From assembly GCA_000597885.1 (NCBI GenBank), contig CP004371.1, positions 4,617,001 through 4,681,000 of the forward strand: a stretch of 64,000 nucleotides of DNA. The letters are read 5' to 3'. This document shows, piece after piece, positions 7,858 to 17,491 of this stretch (its first letter is position 1; every line of letters begins with the position of its first letter). This DNA comes from Flammeovirgaceae bacterium 311 (GTDB lineage: Bacteria > Bacteroidota > Bacteroidia > Cytophagales > Cyclobacteriaceae). The notes beneath the pieces are model-generated. The model made no database searches and was not told the origin of the DNA. It saw only the letters and a program-made list of their open reading frames with translations. The position numbers were made by a program, and so were the translations under genes.

Positions 7858-9717
7858 ATGCAATTTCTCTTTTCAGATTTTAGTGCTACCGATAAGGAAC
7901 AGTGGAAAAAGCAGGTGCTTCAGGACCTGAAAGGAAAATCATACGATAATCTTTTATGGAAACTACCCGAAGGATTTTCACTTGATCCCTACTATACCGC
8001 GAAAGACCTTGCCGCTACGGCAAAAGGTATTGCCGCTACTACTGCCCCGAATATAGACCTGAACCCACCGGCTGCTGAGCCTGGCGGAGAACCCCGGCAA
8101 TGGGTAAACATGCAGTACCTGCCCGTAAGCAACGATGCTGCAGCTGCCAATGCCCTGGCGCTGGAGGCCCTGAACGGCGGTGCCGATGGCCTCCTGTTTG
8201 ATTTGCGTGCTCTTAAAGATTTACCGGATTTTCATGTATTGCTGAAAGGAATTCTGCTGGAGCACTGCACCGTTTCTTTTCAGGTAGAGGAGGTGGGCCA
8301 GAAAGTACTCACCGCCTATTTGCAGTACATCAGTCATCAGGGCTTAAATATAAGCCAGCTGCAGGGCTTTATTGCTTTCGATCCGCTGGGTTATTTATCA
8401 GAAACAGGACTGATCGATAACGACCGGCTAAGGGAGTGGGCGCAGGCTGCCGAAACAACCTTGCCCTATCCTGCACTCAAGGGCATTATGCTGGATAGCG
8501 GAAGCTACCACAATGCCGGGGCGCATGCCGTGCAGGAGGTTGCTTTTTTGCTTAGCCTTACAGCAGAATACATGCACCGCCTTACCGAGCTGGGTGTTAG
8601 TCCTGAAAAAGCTTTCAGCAACCTTGGCTACTCCGTTGCCCTGGGAGGCAGGTACTTTATTGAAATAGCCAAGCTTAGGACTTTACGGCTGTTGGTGGCA
8701 CAAATGGCACAGGCTTATGGGCTCGAAAATTTCAAGACCTCAGATGTTTATGTGCATGCCTATACAGGCCGCTGGTCTAAAACCCGCCTGGACATTTACA
8801 ATAACATGCTGCGCAATACTACCGAGGCCATGAGTGGCATATTGGGCGGCTGCAATGCTTTAACCGTAATGCCCCATAATGCACTGGTGCAAAATGCCGA
8901 CTCTACTTCACTGCGCATGGCCCGTAACATCTGTTCTATACTGCGCGAAGAAGCCTATTTCGGCAAAGTACATGATCCTGTGGCTGGTGCCTATTATCCC
9001 GAGGTGCTTACACAAAAAATGGTTTCTGAAAGCTGGAATCTGTTTTTAGAGCTTGAAGAAGAAGGCGATTATACCAAACTGGTAGAAAAGGGCAGGCTGC
9101 AGGAAAGGATTAAAAGCGTACGTAAACAGCGTTACGAAGATATTGCCAGCCGCCGACAGCGTATCGTGGGAGCCAATGCATATGCCAACGCAGCCGAAGA
9201 GCTTCATTTGCCTAAAATAGCAGCAGGTGCAACTGCCAACAGCCTGCTGTTGAAGCACCAGGGGCAGGCCGATGCTTTTGAAGCCATGCGCCGCCGCACA
9301 CAAAAGTTTTACCAGGAGCAGGGCCGTTTACCAGCTGCCTTGTTGCTGCTGTTTGGCGATCCTGCCATGGGCAGAGCCCGTGCCAGTTTTGCAGATGAGC
9401 TGTTGCGGGTAGCGGGTTTTCAGATCCTGGAAACCCGGCTGCAGGAGGGTGAATCTTTTTTAAACCACCAGGGCGGGTTGTCGCCGGAAGTCATCGTGCT
9501 TTGTGCTGCCGACGAAAATTATAACAAACAGGTAGTATGGCTCACAGATCAGCTCCGGCAGTCTTATGGCGGCGTTTTGCTGGTGGCAGGAAATCCCGAT
9601 CAGCTGTCTCCGGATGTTAAAAGAGCAGCCCTGGATGGATTTATCCACCTTAAATCAAATGCACTGCAGGCGCTTACTGAAATTCAAGACAAGACTTTTT
9701 TTACCAATGAAGCCTGA
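7858..9717 (+). CDS. mutA: Methylmalonyl-CoA mutase small (beta) subunit
   Basis: 619 residues, the usual length for the non-catalytic subunit of the heterodimeric mutase. The TIM-barrel part is recognisable ([51 protein letters not shown]), but the C-terminal flavodoxin-like domain lacks the DxHxxG cobalamin-binding motif, as is normal for MutA. Together with MutB it interconverts succinyl-CoA and (R)-methylmalonyl-CoA using adenosylcobalamin. A TAACTTTA at 7825-7832 is a near match to the -7 promoter element. The gene overlaps mutB by 11 bases. It diverges from the 5'-nucleotidase pair. Confidence 0.95.
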   Translation: MQFLFSDFSATDKEQWKKQVLQDLKGKSYDNLLWKLPEGFSLDPYYTAKDLAATAKGIAATTAPNIDLNPPAAEPGGEPRQWVNMQYLPVSNDAAAANALALEALNGGADGLLFDLRALKDLPDFHVLLKGILLEHCTVSFQVEEVGQKVLTAYLQYISHQGLNISQLQGFIAFDPLGYLSETGLIDNDRLREWAQAAETTLPYPALKGIMLDSGSYHNAGAHAVQEVAFLLSLTAEYMHRLTELGVSPEKAFSNLGYSVALGGRYFIEIAKLRTLRLLVAQMAQAYGLENFKTSDVYVHAYTGRWSKTRLDIYNNMLRNTTEAMSGILGGCNALTVMPHNALVQNADSTSLRMARNICSILREEAYFGKVHDPVAGAYYPEVLTQKMVSESWNLFLELEEEGDYTKLVEKGRLQERIKSVRKQRYEDIASRRQRIVGANAYANAAEELHLPKIAAGATANSLLLKHQGQADAFEAMRRRTQKFYQEQGRLPAALLLLFGDPAMGRARASFADELLRVAGFQILETRLQEGESFLNHQGGLSPEVIVLCAADENYNKQVVWLTDQLRQSYGGVLLVAGNPDQLSPDVKRAALDGFIHLKSNALQALTEIQDKTFFTNEA

Positions 9718-11842
9718 TTTTACCAAGCATAACATACATAAAGGATTTCCCCAGGCAGATACTTCAGTGTCAGCTCAGGCAGCTGCCTGGACCTCTGCCG
9801 AAGGAATAGAGATACCCCCTTACCATGCTCCTGAAGAAGTGCAGCAACTGGAACACCTGAAGTTTGGAGCAGGCATACCTCCTTACCTGCGGGGCCCTTA
9901 TGCCAGCATGTACGTCACCCGGCCCTGGACCATCAGGCAATATGCCGGTTTTAGCACAGCCGAACAAAGCAATGCCTTTTACCGCCGTAACCTGGCTGCC
10001 GGCCAGAAGGGTCTAAGCGTGGCCTTCGATCTGGCCACCCACCGCGGCTACGACAGCGACCATCCCCGTGTGGAGGGAGACGTAGGCAAGGCAGGTGTAG
10101 CCATTGATTCGGTGTTGGACATGAAAATTCTGTTCGATGGCATTCCCCTGGACCAGATGTCGGTATCCATGACTATGAACGGCGCTGTGATACCCATTAT
10201 GGCCTTTTTTATTGTGGCTGCCGAGGAGCAGGGCGTAAAACCAGAGCAGCTTAGCGGCACCATCCAGAACGATATCCTCAAGGAGTTCATGGTGCGGAAC
10301 ACCTACATCTATCCGCCCGGGCCCAGCATGCGCATCATTGCCGATATTTTTCGCTATACCTCGGAAAAAATGCCTCGCTTCAACTCCATTTCCATCAGTG
10401 GCTACCACATGCAGGAGGCGGGCGCCACTGCCGACCTGGAGCTGGCTTATACCCTTGCCGATGGCCTTGAGTACCTGCGTACCGGCATTGCAGCGGGAAT
10501 TCCAGTAGATAATTTTGCGCCACGCCTAAGCTTTTTCTGGGCTGTTGGCATGAACCATTTCATGGAGATTGCCAAAATGCGTGCCGGTCGTCTGCTGTGG
10601 GCTAAAATTGTAAAGAAGTTTGAGCCCAAGAACCTGAAGAGCATGGCCCTGCGCACCCACTGCCAGACCAGCGGCTGGAGCCTAACCGAGCAGGATCCTT
10701 TCAATAATGTAGTGCGCACCTGTGTAGAGGCCATGGCTGCTGCCTTTGGTGGCACCCAAAGCCTGCACACCAACGCCCTCGACGAAGCCATTGCCCTGCC
10801 TACCGATTTCAGTGCCCGCATAGCGCGCAATACGCAGCTTTACCTGCAGGACGAAACCGGCATTACCAAAGCCATTGATCCCTGGGCGGGCAGCCACTAT
10901 GTGGAAACGCTTACCCACGAGCTGTGCCAAAAGGCCTGGGCACTGATTGAGGAAGTGGAGCGGCTGGGGGGTATGGCCAAAGCCATAGAAACAGGCCTGC
11001 CTAAGATGCGCATTGAAGAAGCCGCCGCCCGTAAACAGGCCCGAATTGATGCTGGCCGCGATGTGATTGTAGGCATCAACAAGTACCGCACAGAAGAGAA
11101 ATCGGATATAGAACTGCTGGAGGTAGACAATGCCGCTGTACGTGAATCGCAGCTGCGCCGCCTGCAGGAGCTGCGGGAAAACCGAAACGAGCAGGAGGTG
11201 CAGCAGGCCCTGGCAGCCCTTAGCCGCAGTGCAGAAGACAGGACCGGAAACCTGCTGGAACTGGCCGTAACAGCAGCAAGAGCAAGGGCCACTTTAGGAG
11301 AAATATCGGATGCTATGGAAAAATCATTTGGTCGCCACAAAGCCCCTGTGCAGTCTATCAGCGGGGTGTACAGCAGCGAGGCAAAAGAAGATAAAGACTT
11401 TATTGCCGCTATAGCACTCGCTAACCGTTTTGCAGAACTGGAAGGCCGCCGCCCCCGCATTATGATCGCTAAAATGGGCCAGGATGGCCACGACCGCGGT
11501 GCCAAGGTAATTGCCACTTCCTTTGCCGATCTGGGCTTTGATGTAGACATTGGCCCCCTCTTCCAGACACCGGCAGAGGTAGCGCGGCAGGCTGCAGAAA
11601 ATGATGTACACCTGGTTGGCGCCAGCAGCCTTGCCGGAGGCCATAAAACCCTCGTGCCCCAGCTGATCGAAGAGCTTCGCAAGCTGGGCAGGGAGGATAT
11701 TATGGTAGTGGCCGGCGGTGTAATTCCGCCCAAAGACTATGACTACCTCTATAGGGCTGGCGTAGCCGATATATTTGGCCCGGGTACCGTTATCGCACAG
11801 GCTGCCCAAAAGGTACTAAAGCGGTTAATGGACGAGGAATAG
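9707..11842 (+). CDS. mutB: Methylmalonyl-CoA mutase large (alpha) subunit
   Basis: 711 residues from ATG 9707, inside the end of mutA; longer readings in this frame run back into mutA coding sequence. The substrate-binding barrel is typical ([23 protein letters not shown], split here as the family signature around residues 55-78; [21 protein letters not shown]). The C-terminal B12 domain carries the base-off motif DGHDRGAKV, with His595 as the lower cobalt ligand. The start overlap with mutA suggests translational coupling and 1:1 expression. The GTPase chaperone MeaB lies 13 kb away at 24724-25752 and the B12 uptake genes lie between and beyond. Confidence 0.97.
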   Translation: MKPDFTKHNIHKGFPQADTSVSAQAAAWTSAEGIEIPPYHAPEEVQQLEHLKFGAGIPPYLRGPYASMYVTRPWTIRQYAGFSTAEQSNAFYRRNLAAGQKGLSVAFDLATHRGYDSDHPRVEGDVGKAGVAIDSVLDMKILFDGIPLDQMSVSMTMNGAVIPIMAFFIVAAEEQGVKPEQLSGTIQNDILKEFMVRNTYIYPPGPSMRIIADIFRYTSEKMPRFNSISISGYHMQEAGATADLELAYTLADGLEYLRTGIAAGIPVDNFAPRLSFFWAVGMNHFMEIAKMRAGRLLWAKIVKKFEPKNLKSMALRTHCQTSGWSLTEQDPFNNVVRTCVEAMAAAFGGTQSLHTNALDEAIALPTDFSARIARNTQLYLQDETGITKAIDPWAGSHYVETLTHELCQKAWALIEEVERLGGMAKAIETGLPKMRIEEAAARKQARIDAGRDVIVGINKYRTEEKSDIELLEVDNAAVRESQLRRLQELRENRNEQEVQQALAALSRSAEDRTGNLLELAVTAARARATLGEISDAMEKSFGRHKAPVQSISGVYSSEAKEDKDFIAAIALANRFAELEGRRPRIMIAKMGQDGHDRGAKVIATSFADLGFDVDIGPLFQTPAEVARQAAENDVHLVGASSLAGGHKTLVPQLIEELRKLGREDIMVVAGGVIPPKDYDYLYRAGVADIFGPGTVIAQAAQKVLKRLMDEE

Positions 11843-11859
11843 TTTTTTAGGTTCTTCCC

Positions 11860-11900
11860 GGCACAGGCCCTGGCAGATAGCCAGGGCCTGTGCCTTTTTA
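11860..11900 (+). terminator. mutAB terminator
   Basis: Perfect 15-base stem GGCACAGGCCCTGGC / GCCAGGGCCTGTGCC with loop AGATA, followed by TTTTTAT. One of the strongest terminators in the window. Confidence 0.95.
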
Positions 11901-11999
11901 TAGCAGTCTTTTCAGGCTTGTATTTCAAATTTAAACCAGTTGGGTGCTGATTTGCTTTTATAAGTGCGGAGCTGTTTTCCTGCACCAGAATTAATACAC

Positions 12000-12440
12000 A
12001 TGATAAGAGCTGCCTTACTGGCTATAGTTTTGTTGATGATTTCCTTCTCCTGCGGCAGAAGGCCTGTTTCAGGCACCGATTTTCTGGAAGAGCGGTACCG
12101 CTACCGGAAGATCAATGTGATCAATGTAAGTGATGAAGTGCGTTTTGAACCAGGCACAGGAGCACTGATGATGGAGGAAGAGAGTGAGCAGCTAAACCAG
12201 CTGATACAATTTCTGACTGATAATCCGGATGCTGAGGTAGAGCTTAGGGTCAGCCATATTCATCGTTCTGAGGAGTACCATACAGAGGGTTATACAAAAA
12301 GTATCAACCTTAGAAATTATTTCATCTCCCAGGGCATAGCACCCTCCCGCTTAAAATCTTCGACCTTCCTGGACAGGCGGAGCAAATACCCCTATAATTC
12401 TTATTACAGAAAGGTGTTGCTGGTGGTTACCAACATCTAA
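12000..12440 (+). CDS. Lipoprotein with degenerate OmpA-like domain
   Basis: 146 residues from ATG 12000, which places a hydrophobic signal and lipobox (ISFSC) at the N-terminus; an upstream in-frame ATG at 11964 would add 12 residues before the signal. Residues 60-146 follow the OmpA C-terminal plan (LNQLIQFLTDNPDAEVELRVS, then NLRNYFISQGIAPSRLKS). The peptidoglycan-binding hallmarks are altered: GHTD is SHIH, the RA pair of the LSxxRA helix is gone, and NRRVE is YYRKVLLVV. It may not bind diaminopimelate in the standard way. It stands alone between mutB and the C10 protease gene. Confidence 0.7.
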   Translation: MIRAALLAIVLLMISFSCGRRPVSGTDFLEERYRYRKINVINVSDEVRFEPGTGALMMEEESEQLNQLIQFLTDNPDAEVELRVSHIHRSEEYHTEGYTKSINLRNYFISQGIAPSRLKSSTFLDRRSKYPYNSYYRKVLLVVTNI

Positions 12441-12641
12441 TACAATTGGTTTTACAGCCATAGTCCAGTTTTCAGGTCCAGAGCTCAATTTATCCATAAC
12501 CTCTTCATGGTCAGTAGCTATGTGTAGCTCAGCTAATAAGGCAGCGGTCCTTTCAGATTTGTTTTTTCACCACTCATCTGCAGATTTTTGGGCTTAAAAT
12601 AAAATAACATTACACTCAGCAGACTCAAACAGCCTTCCTCC

Positions 12642-12649
12642 TAACTTTG
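12642..12649 (+). promoter_or_regulatory. -7 element and nearby inverted repeat before the C10 protease gene
   Basis: TAACTTTG at 12642-12649 matches TAnnTTTG. I see no clear -33 TTG. A 7-base inverted repeat, CTTTAGA / TCTAAAG (12655-12661 and 12667-12673), sits at the expected transcription start and could be an operator or a leader hairpin. Confidence 0.45.
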
Positions 12650-12697
12650 TGCAACTTTAGATCCCGTCTAAAGTAGATCACCCAATTTTTTTTAACC

Positions 12698-15286
12698 ATG
12701 CGTAATTTGTTTTTGCTGATTGCTGCACTGTGGTGCAGTACAGTATTGGTACAGGCCAGGCAAGTGCCTGTAGAAGATGCTCAGCTAGTAGCACTTCATT
12801 ATCTTCAGTTGGTGAAGCCAGGAGCAAACCTGCGTACAGCAGGTTCACTTCAGCTGGCTTACCAGGAGGTTTCGAAAACCTCAGCTATCAACGCCCGCAC
12901 AACCCCCCTCACGTATTTCTATGTGTTTAACATAGGTGAAAACGGAGGGATGATTTTTGTGGCTGGTGATGATAAAGTAACACCCATTCTGGGTTACACC
13001 GATGCAGGCAGCTATGATCCCAAGCGTATGCCGCCGCATTTTACCAAGTGGCTGGAGTACTACAAAAATGAAATTCGTTATGCCATTCAGTCCCTGCCCC
13101 AGAACGAAGCCCTGCAGAAGGAATGGACCGGCTTGCTGAAGGGAACGGTGAGCGGAACAAAAGCAGGTGCTGCCGCGGCTTCAACAAATGGGGTAAACCC
13201 ACTGATTGCCAGTAAATGGGATCAGTCTCCTTTCTACAACCAGTTATGTCCCTATGATGATGATGCTCGGGACAGAGCCGTTACCGGCTGTGTGGCTACT
13301 GCCATGGCCCAGATTATGCGCTACTGGGAGTACCCGGCCAAAGGCAGCGGATTCCACTCCTACAACCACGAGCGCTACGGCACCCTGACAGCTAACTTTA
13401 GCAATACTACCTACGACTGGGCAAATATGCCGATGGAGCTAAATGGCAATAACACTGCGGTGGCTACCCTTATGCAGCATGTAGGCATTAGCGTAGACAT
13501 GAATTACGATATAGCCGAACGCGGCGGCAGCGGTGCCTATGTGGTCTCTGATGCCAGCCCGGTGCAGCACTGCTCTGAATATGCCTTAAAGACCTACTTT
13601 GGTTATAAAGATGTAAGAGGTGTTCAGCGTGCTGACTACACCCAAAGCGCCTGGATAGATCTCCTCAAGCAGCAGCTGAGTGCGGGCCAGCCTGTATTAT
13701 ATGCAGGTTTTGGCAGTGGTGGCGGCCATGCCTTTGTCTGCGATGGTTACACCGATAATAACCTGTTCCATATGAACTGGGGCTGGGGAGGCTATGCCGA
13801 TGGTTATTTTGCCATTACAGCCCTCGATCCCGAAGGTGGCGGTACAGGCGGTTTTAACAGTGGGCACCAGGCGGTAATAGACATCAGGGCTTCTGAGACA
13901 CCGGTACAAACTGCTGAACTACAGTTGTATGATAATGTGAGCCTGAGCGCCTCCAGCATCTACTATACACAGGAGTTTTCGCTGCATACCAATATCATCA
14001 ACAAGGGCAACAGCAGCTTTAAGGGCGATTATGCGGCAGCCGCTTTTGATGAAGAAGGTAACTTGGTTGAATTTATCCAAACCTATACCAACAACGAGCT
14101 GCCGTCCGATTATTATTACATAGAGGGAGTTACTTTTTCTACTGAAGGTATGGTTAGCCTGCTGCCGGGCAGGTACACACTGGCGGTGCTGTATAAACCG
14201 CTTAACGGAGAGTGGCAGCAGTTAAGCGGCAGCGGTTACACCAGTGCAGGCAGTCTGGAGGTGGTATATCCTAACGACCTGGAACTGGGCTCTGCTTTCA
14301 AGATTAACAATGGAGCAGATGTTTACAGCAATGCTGAGGTTACAGTTGAGGTTGCCATTAAAAACGATGCTGCAGCGGCTTTTAACGGAGTGGTTGATGT
14401 AAGCCTCTATAACCTGGATGGTAGCCTGGCCTATACCATAGAAGAAAAAGAGAATGTAAGCATCTGTGCCAAATGTAAAAGCCCGGCCATGAGCTTTAGC
14501 AACAATTCAGTGGCGGTAGAGCCCGGCACTTACCTGGTGGCAGTGCTTTTTCACGCCAGCGATGCAAGCGAGTGGGACCTGGCAGGCTCCAGCTATTTTA
14601 CCAATCCTGTAAAAGTTATTGTAAAAACTGCCCCGCTGGCCGGTGATGCTTATGAGAACAACGACGATCCGGAATTTGCCTATCTGCTGCCGCTTACTTA
14701 CTCCAGCCAGGAGCGTAGGGTAGCTACCATCGGCTCCAACATTCACATTGGTACCGATTACGACTTCTATAAATTTGAGATTCCCGCAGATGGCCTGTAC
14801 ACCATGAAACTGCGGGTGCATGACAGTTATAACAGCACCGATGCCAATACCTACAGCAATGATGTTTTATTTTCATACTCTACAGATGGTGAAAACTGGT
14901 CAGATGTTTATGATGATGTAATGCCAGCAGCCATAGAACTGGAGGGAGGAGAAATCTTTTATGTATTTGTAGCTTCTTACTTCCAGGGCGAAACAGGCTC
15001 TTACAGCCTGGAGGCTGCAGTGCGCCAAACCAGGCCAAACGGGGTAGACGATGATCACCTGGCAGAACTGGTAGAAGTCTATCCAAATCCCACCAGCGGG
15101 CAACTTAGCATTAACATGCATAAGCCCATCGATTCCCTGGAACTCCTTAGTATGTCAGGTCAGGTATTGAAGCAGGCACAGCGTGGGGCAGCACAATTAG
15201 ACATCTCCGGCTTGCCAAATGGCATGTACCTGGTGCGAGTGCGTTCGGGTGCTGATTTACAGGTTAAAAAAGTAATCAAACAATGA
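12698..15286 (+). CDS. Secreted C10 (streptopain-like) cysteine protease with T9SS sorting domain
   Basis: 862 residues. A signal peptide (about 1-20) is followed by a propeptide of the Spi type (about 22-130), then a C10 catalytic domain. The nucleophile is Cys198 in VTGCVATAMAQ, the His is His344 in GGGHAFVCDGY, and MNWGWGG follows. Residues about 400-760 look like beta-sandwich and pre-peptidase-type modules (SSYFTNPVKV, then YDFYKFEIPADG). The last 75 residues form a type IX sorting domain (VYPNPTSGQL, LDISGLPNGMYLVRV, ending KVIKQ). It should be exported through Sec, then T9SS, and act outside the cell. The stop overlaps the start of the next gene by 4 bases. Confidence 0.92.
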   Translation: MRNLFLLIAALWCSTVLVQARQVPVEDAQLVALHYLQLVKPGANLRTAGSLQLAYQEVSKTSAINARTTPLTYFYVFNIGENGGMIFVAGDDKVTPILGYTDAGSYDPKRMPPHFTKWLEYYKNEIRYAIQSLPQNEALQKEWTGLLKGTVSGTKAGAAAASTNGVNPLIASKWDQSPFYNQLCPYDDDARDRAVTGCVATAMAQIMRYWEYPAKGSGFHSYNHERYGTLTANFSNTTYDWANMPMELNGNNTAVATLMQHVGISVDMNYDIAERGGSGAYVVSDASPVQHCSEYALKTYFGYKDVRGVQRADYTQSAWIDLLKQQLSAGQPVLYAGFGSGGGHAFVCDGYTDNNLFHMNWGWGGYADGYFAITALDPEGGGTGGFNSGHQAVIDIRASETPVQTAELQLYDNVSLSASSIYYTQEFSLHTNIINKGNSSFKGDYAAAAFDEEGNLVEFIQTYTNNELPSDYYYIEGVTFSTEGMVSLLPGRYTLAVLYKPLNGEWQQLSGSGYTSAGSLEVVYPNDLELGSAFKINNGADVYSNAEVTVEVAIKNDAAAAFNGVVDVSLYNLDGSLAYTIEEKENVSICAKCKSPAMSFSNNSVAVEPGTYLVAVLFHASDASEWDLAGSSYFTNPVKVIVKTAPLAGDAYENNDDPEFAYLLPLTYSSQERRVATIGSNIHIGTDYDFYKFEIPADGLYTMKLRVHDSYNSTDANTYSNDVLFSYSTDGENWSDVYDDVMPAAIELEGGEIFYVFVASYFQGETGSYSLEAAVRQTRPNGVDDDHLAELVEVYPNPTSGQLSINMHKPIDSLELLSMSGQVLKQAQRGAAQLDISGLPNGMYLVRVRSGADLQVKKVIKQ

Positions 15287-15813
15287 GAATAAGCTCTTCC
15301 TTTTTGCTGACTTTGTTATCTCTAAGCTTTGTAGCCTGTAAAAATAAAATGATGGCAGACCAGACCGGTGCAGCAGAGATTACACCCCGGTTTACACCAG
15401 GGCCGCCGGCAATTGTATATAAAACCCGTGCAGATTATACAGATAAAGTTGCCATAACCCTAAACGAAGATAAAACAGCGGTGGTAGCTTATCCTCATCC
15501 GGCAGACATCGCCAGGGCATCGGGCCTGCCTTATCCTACCCGGCTGGCACAGGGCTACCTGCTGGATAACCAGGGAATCAATGCCCGGGTAGCTTTTACC
15601 AGCTATACCATGCAGGAGTATGCAGCCCTGCAGGAGGCACCCGCTCCGGCTGAACTGATGGCCAGGGTAATCGATAAAGATCCGCTGCTGCACATGTGCA
15701 ATTGTGGCAACCGTAAGCAGTACGATAACCAGGAAGCAGCCATGAATGAATTAATTGCCCGGGGCCTGGATGCCTGTAAGCCAATGGCCGGTAAAACCCT
15801 CAAAGATCTGTGA
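15283..15813 (+). CDS. Small lipoprotein, translationally coupled to the C10 protease
   Basis: 176 residues. A signal with lipobox (SFVAC) is followed by a compact domain with YKTRADYTDKVAITLNED, YLLDNQGINARVAFTSYT and a Cys-rich end (HMCNCGNRKQY, LDACKPM). I do not recognise a named function. Similar small lipoproteins occur in Bacteroidota as far as I recall, not only beside C10 proteases. The ATGA overlap with the protease gene implies coupled translation. C10 proteases in this phylum can be encoded with inhibitors, so a protective inhibitor role is possible, but nothing in the sequence proves it. Confidence 0.75.
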   Translation: MRISSSFLLTLLSLSFVACKNKMMADQTGAAEITPRFTPGPPAIVYKTRADYTDKVAITLNEDKTAVVAYPHPADIARASGLPYPTRLAQGYLLDNQGINARVAFTSYTMQEYAALQEAPAPAELMARVIDKDPLLHMCNCGNRKQYDNQEAAMNELIARGLDACKPMAGKTLKDL

Positions 15814-15835
15814 TCTGCTGCTATACCCGCTTTAC

Positions 15836-15870
15836 AAGGCCCTGCCCACCGGCAGGGCTTTATTTATTTT
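15836..15870 (+). terminator. Terminator after the protease-lipoprotein pair
   Basis: Stem AAGGCCCTGCC / GGCAGGGCTT (one mismatch) with loop CACC, followed by a TTTATTTATTTT tract. Confidence 0.8.
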
Positions 15871-15942
15871 CAGCCATAACTATTTGCTCCCATAGTGGTT
15901 AAATAGAGGACAATTTTTTGTACTACCCAAAGCATATAGCCT

Positions 15943-16719
15943 TTGTTTTCGAATAGCAGTAGCCGTTTTAACAGCTTCTTCATAAACCTGGCCAACATAT
16001 ACCGGTTCGTAGGACGCACCTTTCGAAATGCTGCGCTTCCTCCTTACGAAACCAAAGAAATCCTTCGCCAATCTTACCAGATTGGCTTCAGAACTTTTGC
16101 CCTGGTTGGATTTACCGCTTTTATTGCCGGCATTGTGTTTACACGGCAAAGCCGGCCGTCGCTCCAGGAGTTTGGGGCAGAATCATGGCTGCCTTCCCTG
16201 GTATCTATCGCCATTGTACGGTCATTGGGCCCCTTAATTACAGGCCTGATTTGTGCAGGCAGGGTTGGTTCCAGTATAGGGGCAGAATTAAGCTCCATGA
16301 AGGTAACCGAGCAGATCGATGCCATGGAGGTTTCCGGTACCAAGCCTTTTCAGTACCTGGTGGTAAGCCGCGTAACCGCCGCTGCTTTTATGGTGCCTAT
16401 ACTGGTAATTTATGCCGACTTTATTGCGCTGCTGGGCTCTTTTATAGCCACCAACTATTTTTCTCAAACCTCTTTTGCCCTCTATTGGACCCAGGCCCTC
16501 TCGTCGCTTAGTCTTCTGGATGTGTTTACCAGTGTTGGTAAAGGCATATTGTATGGGCTTGCCATTGGTCTAATAAGCTGTTATACAGGATATAACTCTG
16601 GGGGAGGCACCGTTGGCGTAGGCAAAGCTGCTAATACAGCAGTGGTTACATCTATGTTTATGATATTTATTTTAGACCTTTTAGCACTTCAAATCAGTGA
16701 ATTCTTCCGATCATTATAA
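15943..16719 (+). CDS. mlaE: MlaE-type ABC transporter permease
   Basis: 258 residues of the MlaE family. Landmarks are GLICAGRVGSSIGAELSSMKVTEQ (split across about residues 100-123), DAMEVSG, and five or so membrane segments. With MlaF and MlaD it forms an inner-membrane complex that moves phospholipids between the inner and outer membranes. The start is uncertain: an in-frame TAG at 15937 leaves TTG 15943 as the first candidate, and no ATG or GTG lies near. It overlaps mlaF by 23 bases. Confidence 0.9.
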   Translation: MFSNSSSRFNSFFINLANIYRFVGRTFRNAALPPYETKEILRQSYQIGFRTFALVGFTAFIAGIVFTRQSRPSLQEFGAESWLPSLVSIAIVRSLGPLITGLICAGRVGSSIGAELSSMKVTEQIDAMEVSGTKPFQYLVVSRVTAAAFMVPILVIYADFIALLGSFIATNYFSQTSFALYWTQALSSLSLLDVFTSVGKGILYGLAIGLISCYTGYNSGGGTVGVGKAANTAVVTSMFMIFILDLLALQISEFFRSL

Positions 16720-17491
16720 AGAACCGAACCGGGAGGAAGTAATCCATATCAAGGGGCTCCACAAATCTTTTGAGGAGCTTACCATTTTGCGTGGGATAGA
16801 TCTTTCGTTGCACCGGGGCGAAAACCTGGTGGTGCTGGGGCGTTCCGGTACAGGTAAGTCTGTACTGATCAAGTGTATTGCTGGCCTGATTACCCCCGAT
16901 GCCGGTACCATAGAGGTGTTAGGCAAAAATGTGCCGGATCTTGGACCCGACGAGCTGAACATCCTGCGGCGGCATGTTGGGTTTTCTTTTCAGATGAGTG
17001 CCCTTTACGACTCTATGACCATTCGGGAAAACCTGGAATTTCCGCTAAAGCGCAATCTTAAGATCTACGATACCAAAGTGCTGAATGATAAGGTAATGGC
17101 TGCTTTAGCCGATGTGGGGCTGGAGCGTACCGCCAACCAGTTTCCTGCCGAGCTTTCAGGAGGTATGAAAAAACGCATTGGCATTGCCCGCACGCTGATC
17201 CTTCAGCCGGAAATTATGCTGTATGATGAACCTACCTCAGGCCTGGATCCTATTACCTCAGAAGAAATAAACGAACTCATGGTAGAGGTACAACGTAAGT
17301 ATGGTACCTCGTCCATCATTATTACTCACGACATTACCTGCGCCAAAACCACGGCCGACAGGGTGATTTTTTTACACGAAGGAGAGGTAGGGTATGACGG
17401 AGCTTTTGAAGGCCTGTATACCACTAAAAATCCGCTGCTGAGCACTTTTATGGAATATTTCAATTTAAAAGAACATGAGCGAACAAGATAA
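16697..17491 (+). CDS. mlaF: MlaF-type ABC transporter ATPase
   Basis: 264 residues from GTG 16697. Walker A GRSGTGKSV (about 49-57), signature LSGGMKKR with the Met-Lys-Lys-Arg variant typical of MlaF, Walker B IMLYDEPTSGLDP, H-loop ITHD. It energises lipid transfer by MlaE-MlaD. It overlaps both neighbours (23 and 17 bases), so the three genes form one operon with coupled translation. Confidence 0.95.
   Translation: MNSSDHYKEPNREEVIHIKGLHKSFEELTILRGIDLSLHRGENLVVLGRSGTGKSVLIKCIAGLITPDAGTIEVLGKNVPDLGPDELNILRRHVGFSFQMSALYDSMTIRENLEFPLKRNLKIYDTKVLNDKVMAALADVGLERTANQFPAELSGGMKKRIGIARTLILQPEIMLYDEPTSGLDPITSEEINELMVEVQRKYGTSSIIITHDITCAKTTADRVIFLHEGEVGYDGAFEGLYTTKNPLLSTFMEYFNLKEHERTR

Noticed and set aside
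7786-7863. Longer start of the 5'-nucleotidase C-terminal protein
   Set aside because: It would overlap the mutA start on the opposite strand and put 26 residues before a clear lipoprotein signal.
7858-9717. mutA as a broken copy of mutB because it lacks DxHxxG
   Set aside because: The small subunit of heterodimeric mutases normally lacks this motif.
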